From: CBDDKW01 sp965230425
Lineage (GTDB): Bacteria; Pseudomonadota; Gammaproteobacteria; UBA1113
Assembly (NCBI GenBank): GCA_965230425.1
Contig: CBDDKW010000003.1
Coordinates: 124,001-188,000 of the forward strand
Length of the DNA stretch: 64,000 bases
Direction of reading: 5' to 3'
In this document: piece after piece, positions 1 through 7,534 of the stretch
Layout of the letters: the number at the start of each line of letters is the position of its first letter
Numbering within the stretch: position 1 is the stretch's first letter
Notes under the pieces: model-generated
The model's database searches: none
What the model saw: the letters and a program-made list of their open reading frames with translations, nothing else
What the model was told of the DNA's origin: nothing
Program-made: the position numbers and the translations under genes

Positions 1-2538
1 GCTTATATCATTTTCTTGCCAATTACATGCTTTCTCAACAAACCGGTTGACCATAGCAGTGACTCCAACGTCTGAAAATTGCTTACTGGCTTTAGCCAAA
101 TCTTGCAAAAGTGGTACTGTTTGAGTCAGTACATTATTAAGAAGAGTACTTAATGACTCATCATGGCAATTATTATCATATGCGCGAATAATATATAACA
201 TCAGGTAAAATGTTGCTTGAGTTTGATCAGTAAAAAGTATTTTCTCTGATTTATCTAATTCTTTTTCTATTTTTTTCTCACGAACTATATTTGCTTGGTT
301 TTCCTTAATCCGCAATTGCATTTCCAGTAAGCGTTGGTATAGCTCAGTGTATCTTCTCAAGATACTTTCTTCCCTTCTCAAGATACTTTCTTCCCCCCTC
401 ATGAATACATATATTAATTTCTCTCGCGATAATGTATGAGGTTGGTCATTTTTCTCACCTGGTTTTTTCACTCCACTCAAAACGGAATAATTTGTTGGAG
501 CTGTATAGAAACCATCCGAGTATTGATTCATATAATCGAGTAGAAAACTAGCTAGATATAAAACAATGGACTTCCCAAGCCTTTTGTAATAGGTAATGGC
601 ATAATCCATTGCCCGCGCATCATTCTCTCCAGGCTCTAATAACTGCACAGTCGTGATTGGACTCAATAACTGTAGTATTGCTAAACAATCGGTAGCTTCT
701 CTCTTCAAGATAGGTACCATATAATTAGCAAATTTACTTGCACCTTTGTACTTAAAAGCGGTCTGTAAATACTCAAGAAATTTTTCTTTGCTAAAAGATT
801 CGTATACTTTTGCGATAATAGTTATCGGCGCATACTGTAACATATAACCCATCGCTGTGATTATTTGCCAATCCTCAGTAGTAACGGCTTGAGACAACAA
901 CACTTGCAATAGTTCAGTAGTTAAAAAAGAGACAACACAGTCAAGCACATCTGTTTCTTTACAACGAAATTTAAACGCAATATGTAAAATATTATTGCCT
1001 GCAACTTCATGTTTAAAAAAATCAACGCCCTTATGCTTCACTATAAAACCCATTAAGTAGTTGATATTTTCATAACAACCATTACGTAACACATCAAATA
1101 ATAGGTTAGCTAAAATCAAATCATCATCTACAAATTGTTGCACTTGAGTTGACAACTCCGCAGCATCTAGTGCTAACATTTGCCGACACAATGTAAGTCC
1201 TTCAGAATCACCACTAGTAGCTGCCACATGGACTGGTGTACAACCGTGCTCATCAGCCATCAACAGTAAACTCTGTCGCTTGTCAATCTCATCTACTTCA
1301 GCAATCACAGTAGTTGCATGCTTATAATGACAACTTTTGAAGCTACGCATGAAGACTGTTTCGCCTTTGTTATTTTTTAAAGCTAAGGCTGCATACTTAT
1401 CATTTACCTGCTGCATTAACAAGCACAAAATATCTGCTTGTAATAACCCAGCAGTATAATACAATGCAGTATTTCCCTGCACATCTGGCGCAAAGATGAA
1501 ATGTATACTCGCCAGCGCATATTCATCTAATAGATATTTGACAGCTTCCATATGGCCGTAAAGACACGCTAAATGTAATAAACCACGACCTGAGGCATCT
1601 CTCGCATATAAAAAACCTGGTGAACAGCGTAAAATACGCTTAATCTCAGTGATTGGTTTTTTGTATTTCAATGCATTCCATAACTGTTGAATAGTAAATT
1701 GTGAACTGCGTTGCAAATAAGCATTGACCCTTTGTCGCTGTAGAAATTTATAAACACCCTCTGTATTACGCTTGTTTGCTATATCTTCTACTGTCAAACC
1801 TGCTGCATTTTTAATGTTTAGTAGCTCTAGGGGATCACAGTAGGCGACCATATGTTCATAAATTGCTTTAATATTCTCTGGTTGTTGACGGTCAACCACA
1901 TAATGTAAAGGTGTATTGCCGTATTTATCACTTAAATGATTAATCTCAACATGCCAACCAGGGCATGTTTGAGTCACAAAATCAAATAAATATAACATGA
2001 CTTCAGGATCGTCATTACAGGCGGCATAATGGAAAATACTATCTGAGCTTTCTTTATCACTATTCCTATTAATTAATTGCTTAAAGTACATGCCAAACGC
2101 TTCTACATCGATAATATCTAATAACCATTGAAGCCCCTGTGCTGACATTACCCCAGCACCAATATGTAAGCAAGTTAAGCCAGCCTGATTAACCTTCAAT
2201 GCTAGGCTTTTACCATTTAATCTAGTTTTGATTAATAAATATAAAGACTCATTATAGGGAACTCGTGGCATATGATGCATTGGCGTATTACTATCATTTC
2301 CCACTGACACGTCCAATGCCGCAATAAAATCTTCCGATGTAAATGACCTAACAATGGAACTTATAATCTCAACATTACCGCACGCAAATGCCATAGATAA
2401 AATAGCAGCATGCCCTGTTTTATTCATATGTGCCAAGATGTCAGATAAATCAGCAAGCTTTCTGAACTGATCAACCGCATTGTTTTCAATATGTGATAAT
2501 AATGTACTTAAATCTACTTGAGTTCGCTCGTCTGTCAT
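1..2538 (-). CDS. Ankyrin-repeat protein, C-terminus beyond window
   Basis: An open frame of 846 codons runs from an ATG at 2538 to the left edge without a stop, so the gene is partial at its 3' end. Reading the minus strand gives MTDERTQVDLST, preceded by AGGA about 9 nt upstream. Residues about 35-530 hold roughly eight ankyrin-like units, recognisable from cores such as GNTPLHYVV, GRGLLHLACLYGH, GNTALYYTA, GCTPVHVAATSGD and NNILHIAF. After these comes a helical region, and at about 710-775 a charged coiled coil. The coiled coil contains an exact tandem copy of the heptad EESILRR, encoded by a 21-bp direct duplication near 354-396. Ankyrin repeats are general protein-binding modules, and in host-associated gammaproteobacteria such proteins are often secreted effectors. 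Secretion here is inference. No signal peptide is seen. Confidence 0.85.
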   Translation of the reverse strand, partial: MTDERTQVDLSTLLSHIENNAVDQFRKLADLSDILAHMNKTGHAAILSMAFACGNVEIISSIVRSFTSEDFIAALDVSVGNDSNTPMHHMPRVPYNESLYLLIKTRLNGKSLALKVNQAGLTCLHIGAGVMSAQGLQWLLDIIDVEAFGMYFKQLINRNSDKESSDSIFHYAACNDDPEVMLYLFDFVTQTCPGWHVEINHLSDKYGNTPLHYVVDRQQPENIKAIYEHMVAYCDPLELLNIKNAAGLTVEDIANKRNTEGVYKFLQRQRVNAYLQRSSQFTIQQLWNALKYKKPITEIKRILRCSPGFLYARDASGRGLLHLACLYGHMEAVKYLLDEYALASIHFIFAPDVQGNTALYYTAGLLQADILCLLMQQVNDKYAALALKNNKGETVFMRSFKSCHYKHATTVIAEVDEIDKRQSLLLMADEHGCTPVHVAATSGDSEGLTLCRQMLALDAAELSTQVQQFVDDDLILANLLFDVLRNGCYENINYLMGFIVKHKGVDFFKHEVAGNNILHIAFKFRCKETDVLDCVVSFLTTELLQVLLSQAVTTEDWQIITAMGYMLQYAPITIIAKVYESFSKEKFLEYLQTAFKYKGASKFANYMVPILKREATDCLAILQLLSPITTVQLLEPGENDARAMDYAITYYKRLGKSIVLYLASFLLDYMNQYSDGFYTAPTNYSVLSGVKKPGEKNDQPHTLSREKLIYVFMRGEESILRREESILRRYTELYQRLLEMQLRIKENQANIVREKKIEKELDKSEKILFTDQTQATFYLMLYIIRAYDNNCHDESLSTLLNNVLTQTVPLLQDLAKASKQFSDVGVTAMVNRFVEKACNWQENDIS

Positions 2539-2569
2539 GGTTATGATTCCTGGTAGCCATTACGCACCC

Positions 2570-2610
2570 ATAACATGTTAGAAAATCCTAAATATGAGAC
2601 GCCATGGGTA
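2570..2610. repeat. Solo arm of the 48.5-kb palindromic repeat family
   Basis: The stretch containing taacatgttagaaaatcc and then taaatatgagacgcc closely matches the right arm of the palindrome at 48410-48571, with mainly transition differences. The matching left half is not seen nearby, so this looks like a decayed or half copy. A short ACCCAT/ATGGGT pair brackets it. Confidence 0.55.
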
Positions 2611-2815
2611 TTATGTCATTCTTATTATTAGAGTATTACTGTAAGCAGCCAAATAGTGCTTAGTCTTACAGAACTGGGTTGTTGCGTCCAGAAGCGCATT
2701 AGTATATGGGCGAAAGCTTAAGGGACTCTTAAGGCTCAGTAACTTTATAAAACGTCCATATTTGGACAATCTTGGATGAAAAATGTCGCTCCGCTGCTCA
2801 GGTATAGTGGTAAGC

Positions 2816-2866
2816 TTGAAGACAGCGATGATATGTACTAATATATCAATATTGAAAATTGATATA
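2816..2866 (+). promoter_or_regulatory. Candidate promoter and inverted-repeat operator of the XRE gene
   Basis: TTGAAG (2816-2821) and TAATAT (2839-2844) are separated by 17 bp, a reasonable sigma-70 promoter. A perfect 9-bp inverted repeat, TATATCAAT (2842-2850) and ATTGATATA (2858-2866), with a 7-nt spacer, overlaps the -10 box and the expected start of transcription. Many XRE/HipB-type proteins repress their own promoter through such sites. Autoregulation is therefore inferred from position and symmetry only. Confidence 0.5.
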
Positions 2867-2880
2867 GTGCAACACATCAA

Positions 2881-3192
2881 ATGATCCTTAAAATCGAGCA
2901 TATTGCCAAAAAACTACGCAAAGCCCGCAAAGCAAAGCAATTAAGCCAGCGCGCACTTAGTCAAAAAATTAGCCTACCCCAAAGCCATATTTCCAATATT
3001 GAGCAAGGCAAAGTTGATTTAAAAACCTCTAGCCTAGTTGAGCTGGCACGGGTACTGGATTTAGAACTCATGTTGATACCTCGCAAAATGGTCACTACGG
3101 TACAAGGGATCCTCAATTACCAAGCTAGCGATGGTGATGAAGTGCCAAGAGCATACCAAATACGTGGAGATAATGACGATGACTCCTATTGA
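2881..3192 (+). CDS. XRE-family HTH transcriptional regulator (HipB-like)
   Basis: A 103-residue protein with a Cro/C1-type helix-turn-helix at about residues 8-62: KLRKARKAKQLSQRALSQKI, then SQSHISNIEQGK-like recognition-helix features (here LPQSHISNIEQGK). It is followed by a short segment resembling HipB-type antitoxins (ELMLIPRKMV) and an acidic tail. Such proteins bind DNA as dimers. No HipA-like kinase or other toxin lies beside it: the next gene is a convergent minor pilin ending 4 nt away. It is therefore an orphan regulator or a remnant of a toxin-antitoxin pair. No clear Shine-Dalgarno sequence precedes the ATG. A symmetric site upstream suggests autoregulation. Confidence 0.8.
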   Translation: MILKIEHIAKKLRKARKAKQLSQRALSQKISLPQSHISNIEQGKVDLKTSSLVELARVLDLELMLIPRKMVTTVQGILNYQASDGDEVPRAYQIRGDNDDDSY

Positions 3193-3196
3193 AACC

Positions 3197-3733
3197 TTAA
3201 ATATCCCTGGCTCTCCATGACAGACGCCCAAAAATCGGCATTATCTCAACCCAATGACACTCATCAAATGCTTCTGAATTTATTGGTCGCAAGAGAACTG
3301 ACTGTAACCTCAGCTCATAGGTCTTCTCAACAGCAAATAAATTAATACGTAATAACTCACCTACAAGCACTTTACCATCAACCTGTTTATGACAAAATAA
3401 ACGTGGTAGTTCTTCGATAATATATTCATAATGAACTTGGTTTACCTGTTCATCACAGAACCGTACAGCTTGTGATGCCGGTTTATTCTGCATAAAAAAC
3501 TGATTGGCTAACTCTCCAGGCGCAATACAAGTAAATGATTCATTTTTTAATAAGCGTTGCTCAATCTGTTGTAGCACCATATCGGTATTTAACGCTCTTT
3601 TTTGCTGATGTTGCAAACTATTTGCCAGCCGATATGCTAATAAACTCTGCTCCATAGCCGTCAATACCAAAATCGACAGCACCAATAAGTAACACAAAAC
3701 AGTAATTAATATAAACCCTCGCGATGACTTCAT
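3197..3733 (-). CDS. pilX: Minor pilin PilX-like
   Basis: A 178-residue protein with a type IV prepilin leader and N-terminal hydrophobic helix: MKSSRG, then FILITVLCYLLVLSILVL. Cleavage by the prepilin peptidase would be after Gly6. The residue at mature position 5 is not Glu, as expected for PilX-type minor pilins. The rest is a small pilin-like domain with Cys residues. It is the last gene of a pilV-pilW-pilX cluster, and its ATG overlaps the pilW TGA by 4 nt. The family primes assembly of type IV pili at the inner membrane. Assignment rests on the leader and gene order, because minor pilins diverge strongly in their C-terminal domains. Confidence 0.7.
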   Translation of the reverse strand: MKSSRGFILITVLCYLLVLSILVLTAMEQSLLAYRLANSLQHQQKRALNTDMVLQQIEQRLLKNESFTCIAPGELANQFFMQNKPASQAVRFCDEQVNQVHYEYIIEELPRLFCHKQVDGKVLVGELLRINLFAVEKTYELRLQSVLLRPINSEAFDECHWVEIMPIFGRLSWRARDI

Positions 3734-4635
3734 GAATTAGCCTGCCGCAAGGCAATAAACTGTCGCCATTGTTTATGTAACTTACCATCTCGTGACTGTA
3801 TTTGTTGGCCATCAAACAAATAAGTACTGGATTTCTTTAAAACTGATCCCACAGAATCAACATCAAGCACCACCTCAATTAACTTATGACCATGTGGATA
3901 TAGATGCATATTACTAATGCCGGCTAATAATTCATACACTTGGCCCTTGTTATCTAATTGGTACAAACTGTAAATTGCTTTACCAGTATGATTCACGCGC
4001 CCACTATCTCGGATGAAAAAGTAATTATGCATAAACTCACCAATCTGTGCGCCACGCTGGTAGCGGGGTAAATTAGTTGATGATTGCACTTGCCAAATGG
4101 GTGAACCAAGGGCTTTAGTTAAGGCTTGCAAATGCAAAAGATTCTTACGCTTACAGTCAGCGATTAACAAGGTTGATCCTTGTTGCCAGGTTTGCTGTTC
4201 TTGTACGCGCATGGATTTTTCTGTGTGCATATCTGCAATTAAATCACCACTTTGAGGATTCATATAGCTCACCTCTAACACATGGCTGCCTGCAATATAA
4301 TGGTGCGCAATAGGTTTTGGCAAACGCTGTTTATCCTGCACAGTATAAATCGCTAAGGCAGGAATTTTTTGCAAAGCTTGATGATTATCTCGCAACACAA
4401 TGTGATTATACTGCCGGCACCCTGCATAACCCGCTTCATGTATTTCATCACTTAAAATTAATAATGCTAAGGAACCATTTTCTTGGATCTCGGTTATCCC
4501 CTGCTGCACGCGATAACTTAATTGAGTACTTTGAAAAATTCTAAATAAGCCCAATAACAACAATAAACCCAAACTAATGGACAACATTGATTCAAGTAAT
4601 GTTAAACCTTGTTGGTGACTCTGGGTAAAATTCAC
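3730..4635 (-). CDS. pilW: Minor pilin PilW-like
   Basis: A 301-residue protein with a prepilin leader ending in HQQG and a mature start LTLLESMLSISLGLLLLLG, including the Glu5 typical of pilins and pseudopilins. Then comes the PilW-like segment IQENGSLALLILSDEIHEAGYAGC, a hallmark of this family. The start codon is GTG. It lies 6 nt after the pilV stop and overlaps pilX by 4 nt, so the three genes should be co-translated. PilW is a minor pilin of the complex that initiates type IV pilus assembly. I see no frameshift. Confidence 0.8.
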   Translation of the reverse strand: MNFTQSHQQGLTLLESMLSISLGLLLLLGLFRIFQSTQLSYRVQQGITEIQENGSLALLILSDEIHEAGYAGCRQYNHIVLRDNHQALQKIPALAIYTVQDKQRLPKPIAHHYIAGSHVLEVSYMNPQSGDLIADMHTEKSMRVQEQQTWQQGSTLLIADCKRKNLLHLQALTKALGSPIWQVQSSTNLPRYQRGAQIGEFMHNYFFIRDSGRVNHTGKAIYSLYQLDNKGQVYELLAGISNMHLYPHGHKLIEVVLDVDSVGSVLKKSSTYLFDGQQIQSRDGKLHKQWRQFIALRQANS

Positions 4636-4641
4636 GGATAT

Positions 4642-4836
4642 TTACTCAGGCTTTGCCAAACGCCGTTCTAACATAGAAGCTTGTACACTCCACTGCTGAC
4701 TGAGCTGGTACGCATCATTACTAAACTGTAATGCCTGTATTTGCGCGCGCACTAGGGCCAAAATACCGATAGAAATGATCACTAAACTGATTAATAGCTC
4801 CAGCAAAGAAAAACCATTATTTAACTGAGATGACAT
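4642..4836 (-). CDS. pilV: Very short PilV-like prepilin
   Basis: A longer frame begins at 4950, but the supported start is the ATG at 4836. It has GGTGGG upstream and begins a prepilin leader, MSSQLNNG, then FSLLELLISLVIISIGILAL. The mature protein keeps Glu5 and the SIGILALVRAQ pattern typical of PilV. Only 64 residues are encoded, against the 130 or more usual for PilV, so the globular head is nearly absent. It is either a truncated PilV or a minimal pilin. It is first in the pilVWX cluster, and the intact cluster argues against simple decay. Confidence 0.7.
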   Translation of the reverse strand: MSSQLNNGFSLLELLISLVIISIGILALVRAQIQALQFSNDAYQLSQQWSVQASMLERRLAKPE

Positions 4837-5179
4837 AACACACCCACCAATTATTATTTTAAGCATATTTATATTATCATTATCATATTGACTTGCAAGC
4901 TTTACTCCACTAAAAACGCAGGCAGAGTAAGTTACACGCAATAATCGCAATCAGCATACTAAGCCATTGAATAATATAAATTTTTGCCATCAACTATGCT
5001 GCTGGTACGCAAAAGCATTGCCATCCCGCAGCTTGTAGTTCCGTCATCCCACGGCTTGACCACGATATCCATATAATCTTATGATTTTTATAGTTTTTTA
5101 ACTCTGTCACTAGCATAAATCGCCGCAGAAATAGAATAAATTTTGAGCAATGCTATGCTTAAAGTAGAGGTGAATAGTA
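4837..5179. other. Divergent intergenic region, pilV / phhA, with dispersed repeat
   Basis: No gene is supported in these 343 bases. Around 5021-5080 lies a copy of a dispersed repeat with the words ccatcccgcagcttg and gtcatcccacggcttgacca. The same core recurs at 7497-7529. A purine-rich ribosome-binding site (AGAGG, about 5167) sits just before phhA. Confidence 0.5.
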
Positions 5180-5974
5180 ATGGCAGATTTTAAAAGTAGC
5201 TATACCGCCTTATCCCCTGACGCCGCAGGCATTGTCCATTACAGTAACAAAGACCATGGGGTATGGCGCAGATTAATCAAAAAACAACGACCGCGGGTAC
5301 AAACCTACGCATGTGCCGAGTACCTGCAAGGCTTATGCCATCTCAATTTACCCGATGACCGTATTCCACAGTGTCAAGAAGTCAGTGCAGCACTACAAAA
5401 AAATACCGGCTGGTCCGTGCGCCCAGTACAAGCGCTCATTCCTGTGGAAGAATTCTTTCACTTACTGGCAAATAGGCAATTCCCTGCAGCCACATTTATC
5501 CGCAAACAATGCGATTTAGATTACTTACAAGAACCCGATATTTTTCATGAAGTATTCGGTCACTGTCCGATGCTCATGCAAGCTGACTACGCTGAATTTA
5601 TGCAGCATTACGGCAAATTAGCCCTACAAGCAAACCAACAACAGCGTGAGTTACTTGGGCGCTTATATTGGTTTACCGTAGAGTTTGGTTTGATCCAGAC
5701 GCCCCAAGGCTTACGCTGTTACGGCGGTGGCATATTATCCTCTTACCAAGAAACGCGTTACGCCATTGATAGTCGCACTCCACAACGTAAGCCACTAGCA
5801 GATGGATTAGATGCCTCGCGCACGCCCTTTCATATTGATGATTTGCAGCCGATTTATTTTATAATTGATGACTATGCACAATTATATAAAATCATCAGCA
5901 ATGATATTTTTAGCTTAATTGATAAAGCATTGGATTTAGGTGATTTTGATCCAGCCTTTTCTCAAGCCTCATGA
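5180..5974 (+). CDS. phhA: Phenylalanine-4-hydroxylase
   Basis: The 264-residue protein matches the monomeric bacterial phenylalanine hydroxylase in length and motifs. This enzyme uses O2, Fe(II) and a reduced pterin to convert phenylalanine to tyrosine in the cytoplasm. The iron ligands are visible: His123 and His128 in FHEVFGHCPML, and Glu168 in YWFTVEFGLI. The region RCYGGGILSSYQETRYA, following the ligands, is also typical. AGAGG precedes the ATG at good spacing. The pterin recycling gene phhB follows 149 nt downstream on the same strand, so the two steps are encoded together. No aminotransferase or Sigma-54 regulator of the Pseudomonas type is adjacent. Confidence 0.96.
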   Translation: MADFKSSYTALSPDAAGIVHYSNKDHGVWRRLIKKQRPRVQTYACAEYLQGLCHLNLPDDRIPQCQEVSAALQKNTGWSVRPVQALIPVEEFFHLLANRQFPAATFIRKQCDLDYLQEPDIFHEVFGHCPMLMQADYAEFMQHYGKLALQANQQQRELLGRLYWFTVEFGLIQTPQGLRCYGGGILSSYQETRYAIDSRTPQRKPLADGLDASRTPFHIDDLQPIYFIIDDYAQLYKIISNDIFSLIDKALDLGDFDPAFSQAS

Positions 5975-6123
5975 GGCTAGGCCAATGATGTGCTATCCAT
6001 AAAGCAGCAAGTCTTACTCCTATTTCTCTAAGTCAGAACACTTTTTGAGCGAAAAATGTACTTGACTTACTCAGCTAGATTCGCTCTACTAACCATCTCT
6101 AACAATCTTAATGAGGTAAAATA

Positions 6124-6462
6124 ATGAGCGATTTGTCAGCGAAGCGCTGCATCCCCTGCGAAGGTGGCGTTCCTAGTATTGATAAAGATAATGCCACTAA
6201 ACTACTGGCTGATTTAGAAGGCTGGGATTTACGTGAATCGGCCACAGAAATTGGTAAATGCTATAACTTCAGCAATTATTACGAAACTATGGCGTTTGTG
6301 AATGCCATTGCTTGGATGGCTCACCATGAAAATCACCATCCAGATCTCGAAGTGTGCTATAACCATGTCTTAGTTCGCTACAGCACACATGCTATTGGCG
6401 GCTTATCAGAGAATGATTTTATTTGTGCCGCAAAAGTTGAGAAAATCTTTAGTAATCAATAA
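6124..6462 (+). CDS. phhB: Pterin-4a-carbinolamine dehydratase
   Basis: A 112-residue protein with the family signature AHHENHHPDLEVCYNHV and the later STHAIGGLSENDF. His71, His72 and His89 correspond to the catalytic histidine cluster. It dehydrates the 4a-hydroxypterin released by phenylalanine hydroxylase so that the cofactor can be reduced again. A GAGG site lies 6-7 nt before the ATG. In the 149 nt between phhA and phhB, an imperfect inverted repeat (around 6029-6073, arms starting aagtca with an inner ttttt/aaaaa) could be a weak hairpin. Confidence 0.95.
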   Translation: MSDLSAKRCIPCEGGVPSIDKDNATKLLADLEGWDLRESATEIGKCYNFSNYYETMAFVNAIAWMAHHENHHPDLEVCYNHVLVRYSTHAIGGLSENDFICAAKVEKIFSNQ

Positions 6463-6480
6463 GCAATCACAGCATTACTT

Positions 6481-7455
6481 CTATGTAACTCGCCACACAT
6501 GACCTTGGCGCAAAACCTTGGCTAAGGTCACTGCATCTGGCAGAGATGTCATTGAGTTTGCACGGTCTGCATAACAAGGCCGTTCAACCTTATACAGTAC
6601 TCCCATAGGTACCGGCAATTCAGGATAAGCAAATTCTGCTAATACTTGGGCAAGAATTCTATCTGTATAATTATGTTGTAAAATATTAGCATTACCTGCA
6701 CCTACAATTTCAGCCTGTGTGCCAGTGAGTGTAATCGCTTGTTCACGCTCGGCACCAAATAATAAATCATGCTCATGTTCTAACATCAGCAGCCGCTCAG
6801 CACGTACCGTCTTATCCGTAACTGCAGCGAAGGCGCCATCATTAAATACATTACAATTTTGCAAGATCTCAATAAAGGCCGTGCCACGGTGCTGAACCGC
6901 TTGTTTTAATACTGCCTGTAAATGTTTTGCATCTACATCAATGGCTCGTGCAACAAAACTCGCCTGCGACGCCAAGGCAAAGACCATGGGGTTAATTGGG
7001 TAATCAGCACAACCCTGTGGTGAGCTTGGCGATATTTTCCCTTGTTCAGAGGTTGGGGAATATTGCCCCTTCGTTAAACCATATACACGGTTATTAAAAA
7101 GCAGAACATTAATATCAAGATTGCGACGTAATAAATGCATCAAATGGCTAGCACCGATGCTCAAACCATCGCCATCACCGGTAATCACCCAGACAGATAA
7201 GTCTGGGCGCATTAACTTCAGCCCTGTGGCTACTGCGGTAGCTCTACCATGAATCGTATGAAAACCATAGGTATCCATGTAATATGAAAAACGCCCAGAA
7301 CAACCAATCCCCGCCACAAAGACAATATTTTCCTTTGGGATCCCCAGTTCAGGCAATAATTTCTGCATCGATGCGAGAATAGCGTAATCGCCGCAACCTG
7401 GACACCAGCGGACCTCCTGATCAGAAACGAAATCTTGTCTGTTTAGTTTTTTCAA
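6481..7455 (-). CDS. korB: 2-oxoacid:ferredoxin oxidoreductase, beta subunit (KorB-like)
   Basis: A 324-residue thiamine-diphosphate subunit. WCPGCGDYAIL gives Cys18 and Cys21, and Cys52 (GIGCSG) and Cys201 (LQNCNVF) complete the expected four-cysteine 4Fe-4S site. The ThDP/Mg motif is GDGDGLSIG (from about 93) through FNNRVYGLTKGQ (to about 131). With the alpha subunit it should carry out CoA-dependent oxidative decarboxylation of 2-oxoglutarate or a similar 2-oxoacid, passing electrons to ferredoxin. The start is TTG with GAGG 6 nt upstream. The substrate cannot be fixed from sequence. It follows korA after 79 nt that contain a dispersed palindromic repeat. Confidence 0.9.
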   Translation of the reverse strand: MKKLNRQDFVSDQEVRWCPGCGDYAILASMQKLLPELGIPKENIVFVAGIGCSGRFSYYMDTYGFHTIHGRATAVATGLKLMRPDLSVWVITGDGDGLSIGASHLMHLLRRNLDINVLLFNNRVYGLTKGQYSPTSEQGKISPSSPQGCADYPINPMVFALASQASFVARAIDVDAKHLQAVLKQAVQHRGTAFIEILQNCNVFNDGAFAAVTDKTVRAERLLMLEHEHDLLFGAEREQAITLTGTQAEIVGAGNANILQHNYTDRILAQVLAEFAYPELPVPMGVLYKVERPCYADRANSMTSLPDAVTLAKVLRQGHVWRVT

Positions 7456-7496
7456 TGTTTACCTCAATAAATTCTAAACTTGCTAACATTCATTAT

Positions 7497-7529
7497 GCCT
7501 GGAGCCCGCGGCTTGACCGCAGGGTCCAG
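7497..7529. repeat. Dispersed GC-rich palindromic repeat between korA and korB
   Basis: ctggagcccgcggcttg followed by accgcagggtccag forms an imperfect hairpin in the otherwise AT-rich gap between the two oxidoreductase subunits. It shares the core CGGCTTGACC with the copy near 5050. Being inside a likely operon, it may act on mRNA stability or on differential expression. That is inference. Confidence 0.6.
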
Positions 7530-7534
7530 TAAGT

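Larger units (their letters stand above)
2539..2880. other. Divergent intergenic region between ankyrin gene and XRE gene
   Basis: These 342 bases hold no credible gene. A 96-codon minus-strand frame across 2611-2901 overlaps the XRE start and the promoter and lacks any family resemblance. The region contains a degenerate copy of a palindromic-repeat arm (about 2570-2610) and the promoter and operator of the XRE gene at its right end. Confidence 0.6.

Noticed and set aside
2611..2901. 96-codon minus-strand ORF
   Set aside because: It overlaps the XRE gene start and its promoter, and has low coding character.
4317..4544. 75-codon plus-strand ORF within pilW
   Set aside because: A shadow of the pilW coding frame; no ribosome-binding site or homology pattern.
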